Source of the DNA: Bipolaris cookei
Lineage: Eukaryota > Ascomycota > Dothideomycetes > Pleosporales > Pleosporaceae
Direction of reading: 5' to 3'
Assembly (NCBI GenBank): GCA_002286855.1
Contig: NRSV01000002.1
Span: 740,152 to 804,151 of the forward strand
Length of the DNA stretch: 64,000 nt
Under the pieces are notes generated by a model. That model did no database searches and was not told the origin of the DNA. It saw nothing but the letters and a program-made list of their open reading frames with translations. This document shows, piece by piece, positions 22,856 to 33,769 of this stretch (its first letter is position 1; every line of letters begins with the position of its first letter). A program made the position numbers and the translations under genes.

Positions 22856-24791
22856 CTATTTCTTCCCCTTACCCCGTGCATTGAACGTCTTCAACGGATC
22901 TACCTTGCCATTCCGCTTAACCACCTTCCTCCCCCTGCCCTTGACAAACCTCTTACGATCGGGTTTCGGAAGATTGAGTCCAACAAACCCGACATCCTCT
23001 GGTTTCTTGCCGTCAGGTAAAAGGTAGTCTGGGACGTGTTTGAGATGCGGTTGTATCCTGAGAGGATGGTTGAGAGTCTGGTCATGGCGGAGATGGGCGA
23101 GGGCTTCGGGGTTTTCTTCGAACTGGGATTGGTGTTAGGGTGGTTCGGTGAAAGGGAAGGGATGAACTTACGTATCGCGAGAGCTTTTGCGATTTGGCAA
23201 GCTCAGAGTGGATTTCCTTGATGCGGGCTTCTCGAATAGCGATTCGCGTGACTGACTTAAGCGCATCTGCAAAGCGGTATCGGAATGGCTCTAGGCGCTT
23301 CATGTCAAAGTTGTAGTTTTCTAGCTTTTGGCCTTCTTGCTGGTGCTTCTCGACCTTTTTGAGAACCTCCTCGTCGTTCTCGCATCCGGCGAAGCTTGTG
23401 GGCTTATGTTTTCTGTACTTTTCCTTGGGAATTATGAATGAGATAGCGGTTCCAGACTTTCCTGCTCGCGCAGTCCTTCCTATCCGGTGAAAATAGGACT
23501 TGTAGTTACCAGGGAAGTCAAAGTTGAGGACACAGGCAACATTCAGGAAGTCGATACCTCGAGAAACGCCTGAGTCTTTGCTGTCATTATTTCTCTTTAC
23601 TTTCTTCTTCTTTGGCTTCGAGTCCTCGTCTTGAACTCCGACCACGTCGTTCTCGTCACTGGCAATGAGAATGTTATATACGTTTTTATTGAATTCCTCG
23701 ACGATGTGAGTGCGTGACGCAAGCGGAAGTTCTGAATTGAGCACGGCGCTCTTAATTCCGAATTGTTCGAGGAAGAGCTTAACGCGATATGACCGGTCGA
23801 CATCACCAACGAAGACAATTGTCTTACCCTTGATCAGCTGTAATTTGAACATGGCGTAGATCAAGAGAAACTTTTCGTCTTCGGCAACCTTCAAAACATA
23901 TTGCTTCACCTACGATACGTCAATAAACATTTTCAAGCTGGATATGCGAATATGGTTTACCCTTTTCGAGTCTTTATCGAGGTCGGCAAGTTTGAGAATA
24001 ACGGGATCGGTACACAACAGGCTGCCGAGAGCCTCGACATCGGTGGAGAGAGTAGCCGAGAGAACAATCTTTTGCACACCAACGGGTATCTCACGAGCGA
24101 TGTTGGTCATATCCTCGACAAAACCATAACCGTTTATCAAATCACCTTCGTCCACAACCAGCGTACCAAGGTCGTTGACGGCCAATGTAGAGTTATTGAT
24201 GTTGGTCCATGCCCTCGCTGGTGTAGCTACAACCACTTCTGGCTTATCGGCAAGCGCTGCCTTCACGACGGCGTCTGACTCCTTGCCCGCAATGTTCCGT
24301 ACCCTAATCTCCTGACCACAGTGTCGTGCGAGGGATTTGGCGACATTGGCAATCTGCTGGCACAACTCCCTTGTTGGAGCTAGGATGAGTGACGTCTGCT
24401 TCCGTTGCAGTGTTTTGTGTAGTATGGGAAGAAGGTAAGCGGCTGTCTTTCCTGTGCCCGTGCCTGACCTAGCCAGAATATCGCGGCCTTCTAGCGCTAG
24501 CGGTATGGCCTGTGACTGCACTGCCGTGGGTGACGCCCATTTCAGATCGCGGATTGCTCTTAACAGGCGGGGTTCCAGTTGGAGTTCAGCAAAGGATCCA
24601 ACAGGCGCTGTCTCTGCCGCCTTGGCAGCTTTTGTAGATTTCTTGTTCTCCGGCGTCGCGGCGGTCGTCACGGGTTCGGTCGCGGTCGCTGCAGGTTGCG
24701 AAGGTTCGGGTGAAGTGCTGCGCTCAGAGTGCGACTCGTCACCTGACGTTTCTTCTGGCACATCGTGCTCGTTTAACTTTCGCTTTGCCAT
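22856..24791 (-). CDS. DBP9: ATP-dependent DEAD-box RNA helicase Dbp9
   Basis: Three exons: 24791-23961, 23909-23172, 23122-22856; 611 aa, the usual size. Dbp9 acts in the nucleolus in early 60S ribosomal subunit assembly and 27S pre-rRNA processing. Helicase motifs: Q-region WASPTAVQSQAIPLAL, motif I SGTGTGKTAA, Ia APTRELCQQ, motif II VVDEGDL (DEGD in place of DEAD; Dbp9 proteins vary here), SAT in VLSATL, and motif VI HRIGRTARAG. A Lys-rich insert (KPKKKKVKR) sits between RecA-domain motifs IV and V, as in Dbp9. The basic C-terminus (GRGRKVVKRNGK) suits RNA binding. Introns are 51 and 49 nt. Confidence 0.93.
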
Positions 24792-25148
24792 TCTGAAATG
24801 TATCGCAAGAATTTGTGCTTTGTAATGGCGATGTCGATGTTATTTCGTCCAAGTTGTGCGCGCAGTCTGAAAGACAACTTCTAACTTTTTTGACGCTAAC
24901 ACGGGCAATTGGCTTGGCAAGCCCCACCGCGGAGGAGCCATAGCATTGTCCGGCGCGGACACATGCAGACGTCCTTCACTTGCACACATTTAACTCAGAA
25001 ACATTACTTGTCATGCCAGGCACATAGATTTATTACAATACAGCATACATGTTGAATCACAAAAATAGCACGCATCATCATATTCCCACCAGAAGATGAT
25101 TTGCCCGGCCAGCGGTTCATTGAACCCGCTCACCGGCTAGTCACGTGT
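24792..25148. other. Intergenic, upstream of DBP9
   Basis: About 360 bases between the DBP9 start and the 3' end of the next minus-strand gene. Nothing further recognised. Confidence 0.5.
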
Positions 25149-25934
25149 TCAACCTATCGATCCAATCAAGCCTTGGTTCGTCTTGCAATAATCATCACAA
25201 GTAGTCTAGGTCGTCTTGTTAGTAGCTGTCATGTCCGGTCGCAATTAGATACTAACCCTAGGCAAGTTCCTCCGTCCGCCATCCTGCACCATTCGCTTCA
25301 ACTTGTCTACATATACCGTAACCTCTGCATTGCCCAGATCTTTGAGCGCCTTCACAACCGCATCGATGGTTGCCTGATCCGGCCCCTCGTCACTCGTACT
25401 CAGCAAATCGATGCCTGGTGGTGTCTGCGTGAGATTGACTGCCGTTGAGTAGCTCGCATAGTAAGGCACTCTGTGGGCATCGCATCCCCAGACCAAGATG
25501 GCGTATCGACTGGTAGCACCAGTGAGAATTCCAGTTGCTGCAAAGTCTAGTACAGCTGGTAGATGCGGATCTGGGGTATCAATGCCGTACGTAGTGAATA
25601 TGGTGTCATTGCCTGGACGCTGGAACGAAAAGAGGTCATTTACCAAACCCGTTGGGTCCGAGGGATCAATGGGAGTTGGGTCGTATTGCGCATTTCGCAT
25701 CGCAGCATACTGAGGATTAGAGGCGAGAATCATCGACCATGGCTTGAAGTAGAAGCCCACAGGCGGTGCGCACCATGGTTTGCCGTGATAGTGCTGGCTG
25801 GTGGTATTCAGAATTGGCGGGATGCGAGCTTGTACACCCTCCGCGCCAATCTTCCGCGGACATCCGTCGGGAACGTAACGAGCGGATGCCAGAAGCACGA
25901 ACGCGCTCGTAAAAACTGCACTAAGAATCATCAT
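25149..25934 (-). CDS. Secreted protein of unknown function, possibly lipocalin-like
   Basis: Two exons: 25934-25257 and 25205-25149; 244 aa. The 51-nt intron has donor GTTAGT, branch CTAAC and acceptor TAG. Without splicing the frame would stop three codons on, so the second exon, ending GLIGSIG, is preferred. A signal peptide is clear (MMILSAVFTSAFVLLASA). The mature part has GKPWCAPPVGFYFKPW, several N-glycosylation sites (NTTS, NDT, NLT) and YAILVWGCD. The last, with LDFAATGILTGATSRY, recalls the strand pattern of lipocalins ending in a conserved Cys, but this is a weak resemblance. It could be an effector or cell-wall protein. Confidence 0.75.
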
Positions 25935-26013
25935 TTTGGTTCAAGATGTACAGCGGAAAGTATGGGGTTGTGTGTTTTAATATACGTTTTTCAGCTGGAC
26001 AGTCAATATTTAC

Positions 26014-26352
26014 CTAGTTAGAAAAGAGACTGAGAGTTCTGCATACGCCCCTGGGATTACGCATAACAGGTCGCATATATGGGATTTTGATCGGCTGGGC
26101 CGGCTCATAGTCGTACAAAGTTTCAGAAGCCATCTTATTATTCAGCTCCTGCCGTGTACCTGCAGTTGTCGGAAGTTGTATGATGCTCCAGCCATATCCA
26201 GTGGATACACCAAGCGCACAACCCGGATGCAGTAGTAAAGTCCCCTCAAGCGAGGCTCGGGATCTTCTTTGCTGTAGAGATGGAGAAAAGCGGATCGAGC
26301 CGTCAGATCTCTCTTCAAGCAGCACAAGTTCCGCCTCTTGTGAAATATCTCG
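26014..26352 (-). CDS. Possible small gene, C-terminal exon only
   Basis: An open frame follows a stop at 26353-26355, without a start ATG until well inside, so a 5' exon would be needed. The peptide looks protein-like (DISQEAELVLLEERSDGSI, then TLLLHPGCALGVSTGYGW). Near its end a 47-nt GTAATC...CTAACTAG intron would give a shorter tail. No family recognised; it may be a relic. Confidence 0.25.
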   Translation of the reverse strand, partial: RDISQEAELVLLEERSDGSIRFSPSLQQRRSRASLEGTLLLHPGCALGVSTGYGWSIIQLPTTAGTRQELNNKMASETLYDYEPAQPIKIPYMRPVMRNPRGVCRTLSLFSN

Positions 26353-27958
26353 TCATTCTATATACTAGTGTTGATTATGGACACGGAATGCTGTAGGCAT
26401 AGATTGGAGGACCGTAGAGCGCATTAAACGTAACCAACCACATATAAAACTTTAACCTAGAGATTTCAAGAATACTTGGAGAACGATATGTGTGTTATGT
26501 TTCTATTTGTAATAAGCTTTGGTCGGTGAGAAACGTGAGCAGTTTACGAAGTCATGGTCGACCTGGTGAATTGCCGACAGGTCCATGCGCATCTTAACTG
26601 AGTAGTATCGCCGAATAAAGTTGTAGTGTATGAAAAGCCTGGCCCTTCAATGATAAAAAACATGACCACCTGTCAATCTTAGCTGGGCAGGTAGACTCTC
26701 AGTGTGCATTGGAACAATCGGTTATATGTAGCATAACCGGTGCCTGAACGTAGATCGACACGACCGTTGTCCGTCACTCTGCTAACACAGCATACTAACA
26801 CTTATACATATCATCCCCATGACAGGGTGCAAGGACTCCACTGTAATTCGGTCATCCCTCCAAACCACAAGAGTAATTGGAGAACGCCCAATAACAAAGC
26901 CCAAGATTCCTGCCCACTGGCGGGCCGATTGGACAATGCTTGACACAATCTTATGTGCACCCGAGCATGGACAAATGCATAACCATTGATTCCATGCTGA
27001 TCTTTACCGCCTCTTAGGCTGATCTTTCTCTGACGAAGTTGATCTCCAAATCTGGCCTACAATCTCTCTCTTTCCTTATACACATAAAACGCCAACACAA
27101 CCTCCCACTGGAATGCATGAAAGACAACCATACTTCAAGATACACATGGTACACATCTTTGTCAAAGCAATCGAGTAACAATCTACCAGTACAATGCAGG
27201 TCCATGCATGCCGTGGAGAAATACGGTAGCTAGGGTACACGACCTGCACGGCCGACTTCGGAGCCCACCATTGGCGTTATGCCATTGGATCCCTAACCCC
27301 AGCTTATCTCGCATCCTATGTTTACCTCATCGAAACCTCCAACACCATCTCCATCTCGATACGCCAAAAGTCTCCACGCCCAGCACCCATATGCATACAT
27401 ATGGCGATCCCCACGCGACCGTTTTGCACATGTCAGCCACTAAGCATTGAGCTAAGAAAAAATTCCAGCTCGCAATGGTAGGGCTCAGGCCGCCGCTAGG
27501 GTAGGGTCCAGGGTTAGTGACAGTACGGTTACTTGAGCCCGTTCCCTTATCAGCATAAGCGAAGTCATCCCGCAAGAAAACCCCAACCAGCTCAGAAGCT
27601 GAGGGGAAGGAACGCCGCGATAAGGCAACGAATTGACGAACCAAACTGCCAAGTTGGGGATCCGGCCTAGAATGGTTTGCAGCACAAGCACAGCTCTTAG
27701 TCTTACCCCAGCTGCTAGACGTCTAATCTTTGGCCAATCATGTCTCTATGTCGAATCTATGAACGTGAGTCTTGTATGTGTGTGTGTCTGGAGGTGCTAG
27801 AGATAGCACGATTTGGTACTAACCGATTTTTTTTCACGGATACTTAGTGCCGATGTTGACGTGATGAAAATATAGATGCCCTCAATCGCCCGCTGAGGCA
27901 GCAAAAAGTCAAGAAGCGTCTTAGACCTCAATTCTCATACTCCACAACATAGCTCAAC
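26353..27958. other. Intergenic region upstream of DUR3
   Basis: About 1.6 kb with no gene seen. Frames at 26740-26943 and 27039-27690 lack domain or codon support. A GATA motif (AGATAG, about 27801) lies in the DUR3 upstream region; one such site is weak evidence for nitrogen control. Confidence 0.4.
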
Positions 27959-30403
27959 ATGGCTGGTGGGGGTACACCTATTGGGCCCTCGGCTTCCGCT
28001 CTGGGACAGGCTTGGGGCTATGGCATCGTTCTTGGTGTCGGTTTCCTCTTTGCACTTGGCATGGTAAGCCCTTCATTCGATGCAATACTTGAATAGCGTG
28101 CACTGACAGCTTTAAGGTCTTTACTACCTGGGTCCTCAAACGCTACAACAATGAATTGCAAACTTCTGAGATGTTCTCAACTGCCGGACGTACCGTGAAA
28201 TCTGGTCTTGTAGCTTCTGCGGTTGTGTCTTCTTGGACATGGGCAGCTACGCTGTTGCAAAGTTCTTCTGTCGCATTTCGCTATGGTAAGCTGGGAAACT
28301 TGGTTGCGCTGATATGGCAAAAGCTTACAATGTTGTAGGCGTTTCTGGGCCTCTCTGGTATGCTGCCGGAGCTACTGTTCAGATTCTGTTGTTCGCTACT
28401 GTTGCCATTGAGCTCAAGAGGCGAGCACCAAACGCTCATGTAAGTGATTGCAATCAATCATGACAACATATATATACTAAACATATACCAGACATTCCTC
28501 GAGGCCGTCCGTGCTCGCTATGGAAAGGCAACTCATTTCGTCTACATTGCCTTTGGTCTGTTCACAAACATTCTTGTGACAGCTATGTTACTCACTGGTG
28601 GATCCGCCGTCATCAGCTCTTTAACTGGAGTGCCCACGGCAGCAGCCTGTTTTCTTCTTCCCCTTGGTGTCGTTGTATACACCATGTTTGGCGGAATCAA
28701 GGCTACTTTCCTTACCGACTACGTTCACACTGTCATTCTCCTCATCATCCTTCTCATCTTTGCTTTCACGACCTATGCAACTGGTGACAGGCTTGGATCG
28801 CCAGGGGCCGTTTACGATCGCCTGCAAGAGCTCTCGGCCACAACGCCCGTGCCTGGAAACGCCGGTGGAAGTTATCTGACGATGAGGAGCAAGGACGGTG
28901 CCATTTTCTTCGTAATTAACATCATTGGGAACTTTGGCACTGTCTTTATGGACAACGGCTGTAGGTTTTTCCAGAGTAATTTCTTGTGTGCAGAAGCTAA
29001 TTCGCGGCAGACTACAATAAGGCTATTGCTGCATCCCCAGTCCATGCTCTTCCCGGATACATTATCGGTGGTCTTTCTTGGTTTGCCATTCCCGTAAGAC
29101 TCTTTCTCAATCTCGTTGAAAACATTCATTGACATCTTACAGTGGCTCTGCGCAACTACCATGGGTCTCGCGGCCCTCGCACTCCAAAGCACAGAGTACT
29201 TCCCTACGTACCCTGCCGTTATGGACGAAGCATCTATCAGTGCGGGACTCACCCTTCCATATGCTGCTGTTGCTCTCCTTGGATCCGGCGGTGCCGTCGC
29301 TACACTCCTTGTTGTATTCATGGCCGTCACTTCTGCCTTTTCCGCCCAGCTCATTGCCGTGTCCAGTATCTTGACATATGATATTTACGGAACTTACATC
29401 AACACAACTGCGAGCGGCCGTCGTCTCGTCTACACCTCACATGTGTGTGTCTGCGGATTTGGACTTGTTATGGCTGGATTCTCAACAGGACTGTGGTATG
29501 CAGGAATTAGGTGAGTAACGCCCAGCCTGGTTCCACGGCCAGAAATTTGCTAACGTTAACAAGCATGGGATGGCTTTATGTTTTTATGGGCGTCATAATC
29601 TCATCTGCTGTTCTCCCCGCCACTCTCACTCTCATGTGGAAAGGCCAGAACAAATGGGCGGCCACCCTCTCCCCCGTCCTAGGATTATGCTGCAGCATCA
29701 CCGCCTGGCTCGTAACTACCTCCAAACTAAACGACGGCGTCATCACCGTAGCCACTTCTGGCGCCAACAACCCCATGTTAGCCGGTAACGTCGTTGCCCT
29801 GCTATCCCCGGTAATCTTCATCCCCGTCCTCACCCTGATCTTTGGAGTTGGTAAGTTCCTCTTTCTTCCGCAGACACCGATATATCCGCTAACTCAACTC
29901 CAAAAGACAACTACGACTGGGTATCAATGAAAAACATCCGTCTAGTTGACGATTCAGACGTCACAGCAGTCGCACACTTGGATCTCGAAGCCGTACACGG
30001 CCGACACGCCGCTTTATCTCCCGAATCCGAAGCCGAAGAGCAAAGAAAGCTCTTCCGGGCCTCTAAAATCGCAAAAATCACCACCGCAACAATGACTTTG
30101 ATCCTCCTCGTCCTCTGGCCCATGCCACTCTACGGCACCGGCTACATCTTCAGCAAAGCTTTCTTCTCCGGCTGGGTCGTTGTCGGCATCATCTGGCTCA
30201 TGTGCTCTACGATGGCTGTGGGTGTTTATCCATTGTGGGAGGGCAGAGCGAGCCTCGCACGCAACTTTGGCGGCATGTGGCGCGATGTTACGGGTAAGCC
30301 GCGGCGAGCGAGTCCTGTGATGGTAGTTAGAGGAGAGAAGACGGCCGAGTCCGGGGCGCAGACGCCTACGAAGGAGGCAGAGGCTAAATCGTTAGAGAAG
30401 TAA
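27959..30403 (+). CDS. DUR3: Urea active transporter (sodium:solute symporter family)
   Basis: Eight exons: 27959-28063, 28117-28285, 28339-28439, 28492-28960, 29011-29093, 29143-29510, 29564-29850, 29907-30403; 692 aa. It imports urea, probably by proton coupling in fungi, across the plasma membrane. The product has about 14-15 hydrophobic spans and SSF signatures: FSTAGRTVKSGLVASAVVSS, SSWTWAATLLQSS, LPLGVVVYTMFGGIKATFLT, MDNGYYNKAIAA, GLSWFAIPW, and AFSAQLIAVSSILTYDIYGTY. The first exon encodes the periplasmic start and TM1 (GYGIVLGVGFLFALGM). A hydrophilic loop with EAEEQRKLFRASKIAKITT precedes the last helices; the tail is polar. Expression of such genes is usually nitrogen-repressed (known biology, not shown here). 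Confidence 0.93.
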
Positions 30404-31261
30404 TCGAAGGTGTGGGGATTTGTGTGGTTTTGTTTGAAAATACCCCCGATGTTAGAGTAATGGATGTGCGGTCTTGTGAATTTAGTCTTTGATTGGAATT
30501 ATACCATTTTGGATATAAAGGTTGTTTGATCTTGCACTTTGCTTACCGGGTTATACCCTACCCGGATCAATCTCCCAACCCGGAATCCTCACCGCATCTC
30601 GTAGCATCGGGCCTTTGCACATCCCCCCCCCAAATCACCCACCGCATCTTCCCAGTTTGATCTTTCCTCCCCACCCCCTCCTTTCGAAAATCAATCCTCG
30701 CACCTTTCTGCTTATCCCATTCAAGCTTTTCCCCACCCCACTAACCTTCCTCCTTCTGCATACCCTTCTTGCGGGGCTAACCTTCGCACATCGAACTTCC
30801 CCCCGCTCTCCATCTATCCCGTAGATCCGGTAATACGATACTAACCCCAGGAGTATCTAATTCCCGTGCCTCATCGATCGGACGTAAGAAATAAACAAGC
30901 ATAAATAGAAGCACAGACGCTTGTGTGATATGTCACTCCATTTACTAAACCCAAACTTCCCACCCTCTCCCCTGTTTCTGGGATAGTAGAGACAGACATG
31001 ATGATGGGAGATTTCAACGCTGTATGAGCGGGCTTAGGGATGTTGGCTAGGTGCCATGGAATTAGAGAGGTCGCTTGTACAGCTTCTAGAAATATGCGGG
31101 GGGCGGGAAGGCGGTTCGGTGTATATATCCACCGAAAAAAGAGAGTAGTACATGGGATACGGTGATTTTCACGCTGGTCCATGCATATACGTATATAACC
31201 ACAGGCATGTTAATCAAAAGGCTGTTTACTTCGAGTCGCCCAAACCTCCACACCCTCCGCA
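30404..31261. promoter_or_regulatory. Intergenic region upstream of the PL4 lyase
   Basis: About 860 bases. 30540-30840 is C-rich, 31085-31110 G-rich, with no trustworthy frame. A TATA-like TATATAACC lies about 60 bp before the lyase ATG. GCGGGG (about 31097) fits the CreA consensus SYGGRG, which would suit carbon repression of a pectin-degrading enzyme; this is inference. Confidence 0.35.
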
Positions 31262-33065
31262 ATGAAGTCCCTTCTCCTTCTTCTCTGCGGCGCAGGCACA
31301 AGCATAGCATCTGCGTATTCGCAACACGACAGCGACCCGCAACCCAAAAGTTTCTTTCACCAAATCGGAAACGCAACTTGGGTCCTAGGAAATGAGCTCT
31401 GGAACGTGACGCAAAACGCACAGTACGCGGATAAATTAATGTTTAAAGGAAAGGATCGTGTGGGGGACGCGTTGGGACATTATGTTAGTTACAGTACGTA
31501 CATCTTCTCCTCCCATCATCTCTTCCATTTCCCCAATCGAAAAAAAGGGAGGCTGATTACCAGGTACAGACGGCGCAGCATCTGAACTCCACTGGACCAC
31601 CGCCTCCATCGCAGCTTCCGGGCCAAACTGGCTCGACGTGCGCTTCAGCGCCCTTGAAGGCGATTTCCACTGGGTGATCCACGACGACCTCGCAGGCGCA
31701 TACCAATACTTCGTCAACCGCGCCCTACCCACATTAGGTGAATTCCGCACCCTATGGCGCCTATCCAACACATCTTTTCCCAATGCCTACACGAACGTGA
31801 AAAGCGGTGCGCTCCCGTCATTCTCCGAGTACCAAAACGCGACGAATGTGCAAGATGAGACGTGGCAGAAGAGCGATGGCACATTTCTAACGAAATATGA
31901 CTGGGCTGCTTTTTTGCGCGAGCAGACTGCGTACGGGGTGTGGGGGGAGGAGGTGGGGAGTTGGTATTTGCATCCTGGAAAGGACTATTTGAATGGGGAT
32001 CAGCTGAAGCAGGAGTTGATGCTACATCGCGAGTCGAAGACGGGGGATACGGTGCAGTTGAATATGTTGCATGGGACGCATTATCAAGCTTCGTCCCGGG
32101 ATTCGTTTGCCGCGGGTGATGATGATAGTAGGGTTTGGGGGCCTTGGCTGTGGTATTTGAATGATGGAAGTAGACAAGATGCTACTGCGCGGTGGGAAAG
32201 GGAAGCGAAAGAGTGGCCGTATGAGTGGTTCGAGAATGCGGCGTATCAGTCTCGTGGTGCGGTTGAAGGAAAGCTGCTGCTGAGTGATGGAAGGCCTGCG
32301 GCTGGGGCAGCAGTGTTTCTAGGTGATAATCGCAATGAGACGGTGTCGACGCTGGACCAGGGACAGAATTATTACTACACGGCCTACACGGATGACACGG
32401 GCTCGTTCCATATACGCAACATACGGTCTGGCACGTATGCCTTGTATGCGTGGGGAAACGGCAGACCTATCGCCGATGTCATAACGAACTTTACGCACAA
32501 CGATGTCGAAATCGTAAAGGGAAAAACAACAACATTGCCATCACTTACCTGGCCCGTTACAAACAAGACAAAACGCATCTTCCAGATCGGAGACTTCGAC
32601 CGTAAAACAGACGGGTTTTATTTAGCAGACGCGGCGATTCCAGTCCAGCATGCTCGCATAGATAAATGTCCCGCCAATCTAACGTATACCGTCGGTACCA
32701 GCACGCCATCGAGAGATTGGTGTTTTGGCCAATCTAAACTGGGGACTTGGTCGGTTTCCTTTCCAGCCTCCTCCGACAATAGTACCGCTGCTAGACTTGT
32801 TGCATCTCTTGCCGGCTTTTCCCAAGGATGCAGCGCTGATATTTTGCTCAACGACGCAAAAATCGGTAATATCACAAGTGCCAGCTTGGCTAATAGCCAG
32901 GATACGTATCGTGGTGCTACGAGGGCCGGGGAGTGGAGACGCTTGGAGTTTGGACTTCCGCGGGGGCTTCTCAAAGAAGGGCAGAATAGGCTAGACGTCA
33001 GGGTTACCAAAAGCATGCGGTGGAGGGGATGGCTGTGGGATAGTCTGGTTTTGGAAGCTGTGTAG
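31262..33065 (+). CDS. Secreted rhamnogalacturonan lyase, polysaccharide lyase family 4
   Basis: Two exons, 31262-31493 and 31564-33065 (70-nt intron); 577 aa. It cleaves the rhamnogalacturonan I backbone of pectin by beta-elimination outside the cell. Signal peptide MKSLLLLLCGAGTSIASA. The catalytic domain includes HWTTASIAAS, RFSALEGDFHWVIHDDLAG and HGTHYQASSRDSF. The middle fibronectin-like domain starts at RGAVEGKLLLSDGRPAAGA and has TDDTGSFHIRNIRSGTYAL. The C-terminal carbohydrate-binding-like domain has RIFQIGDFDRKTDGF and ends RWRGWLWDSLVLEAV. Several N-X-S/T sites are present. Domain order and length fit fungal PL4 enzymes. The gene suggests a plant-associated or saprotrophic life style. 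Confidence 0.92.
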
Positions 33066-33769
33066 AATGTGGGGCATTGGCAACGTCCATGCATTGCTCC
33101 TGCATCTCATGTAGGTGTCAACATGGCATAATCACAACAAGAGAACCAACCAATAATAAGCAGAGTAAAATCTTTTTATATCCCATTCCCCGCGCAATGC
33201 AAATGTCTTTGTTTTCCTGATCATACCGATTCCATGCACCCTAGCCAGTCATTGAGAAGCAAAAAAAGAAGACAAGATATTCAAATCAAGTATACGCTGA
33301 GTATGTATAAATACATAGAAGAGAGGCAAGACGAAATGAATGTGTCCTGATCGACAGCGATCCATTTCAATCATCAATCCAAACAGGACAAACAGCGCAA
33401 AAACTGATTAGAACAGAAGACAAGTCCGTGTTGTCGAAATGCAAAAAACAAGGCTTCGTAAAAAAAAACACCATCGCTAAAGTGCAGGGCCGTACGCTCA
33501 AAGATTGACATTCGCGGTAGAGGAAACGCGTACGGCCTTTTCAAAGGGGAGCTGTGGTGGCGTGCATATGCAACGCAGAAGTAACAAGGAAATTCGTAAG
33601 GGCTGTGGAGCCGAGATTGGCAACGTAATAGTTGATGTACAATTGCCGGATTGGGTCAAATCTATAGGGTCGTAATGTCATGTTTAAAAGGGTATCAGTT
33701 TCTTTTGGAAGATTGGACCGGTGCAACCAGCGAATCTCCGAGCTTTGTGATACAGAATGCAAGTATGTG
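33066..33769. other. Convergent intergenic region
   Basis: About 700 bases between the convergent lyase and VAC7 genes: two 3' UTRs. A-rich stretches (33440-33475). A frame at 33541-33807 overlaps the end of VAC7 and is a shadow. No RNA gene seen. Confidence 0.5.
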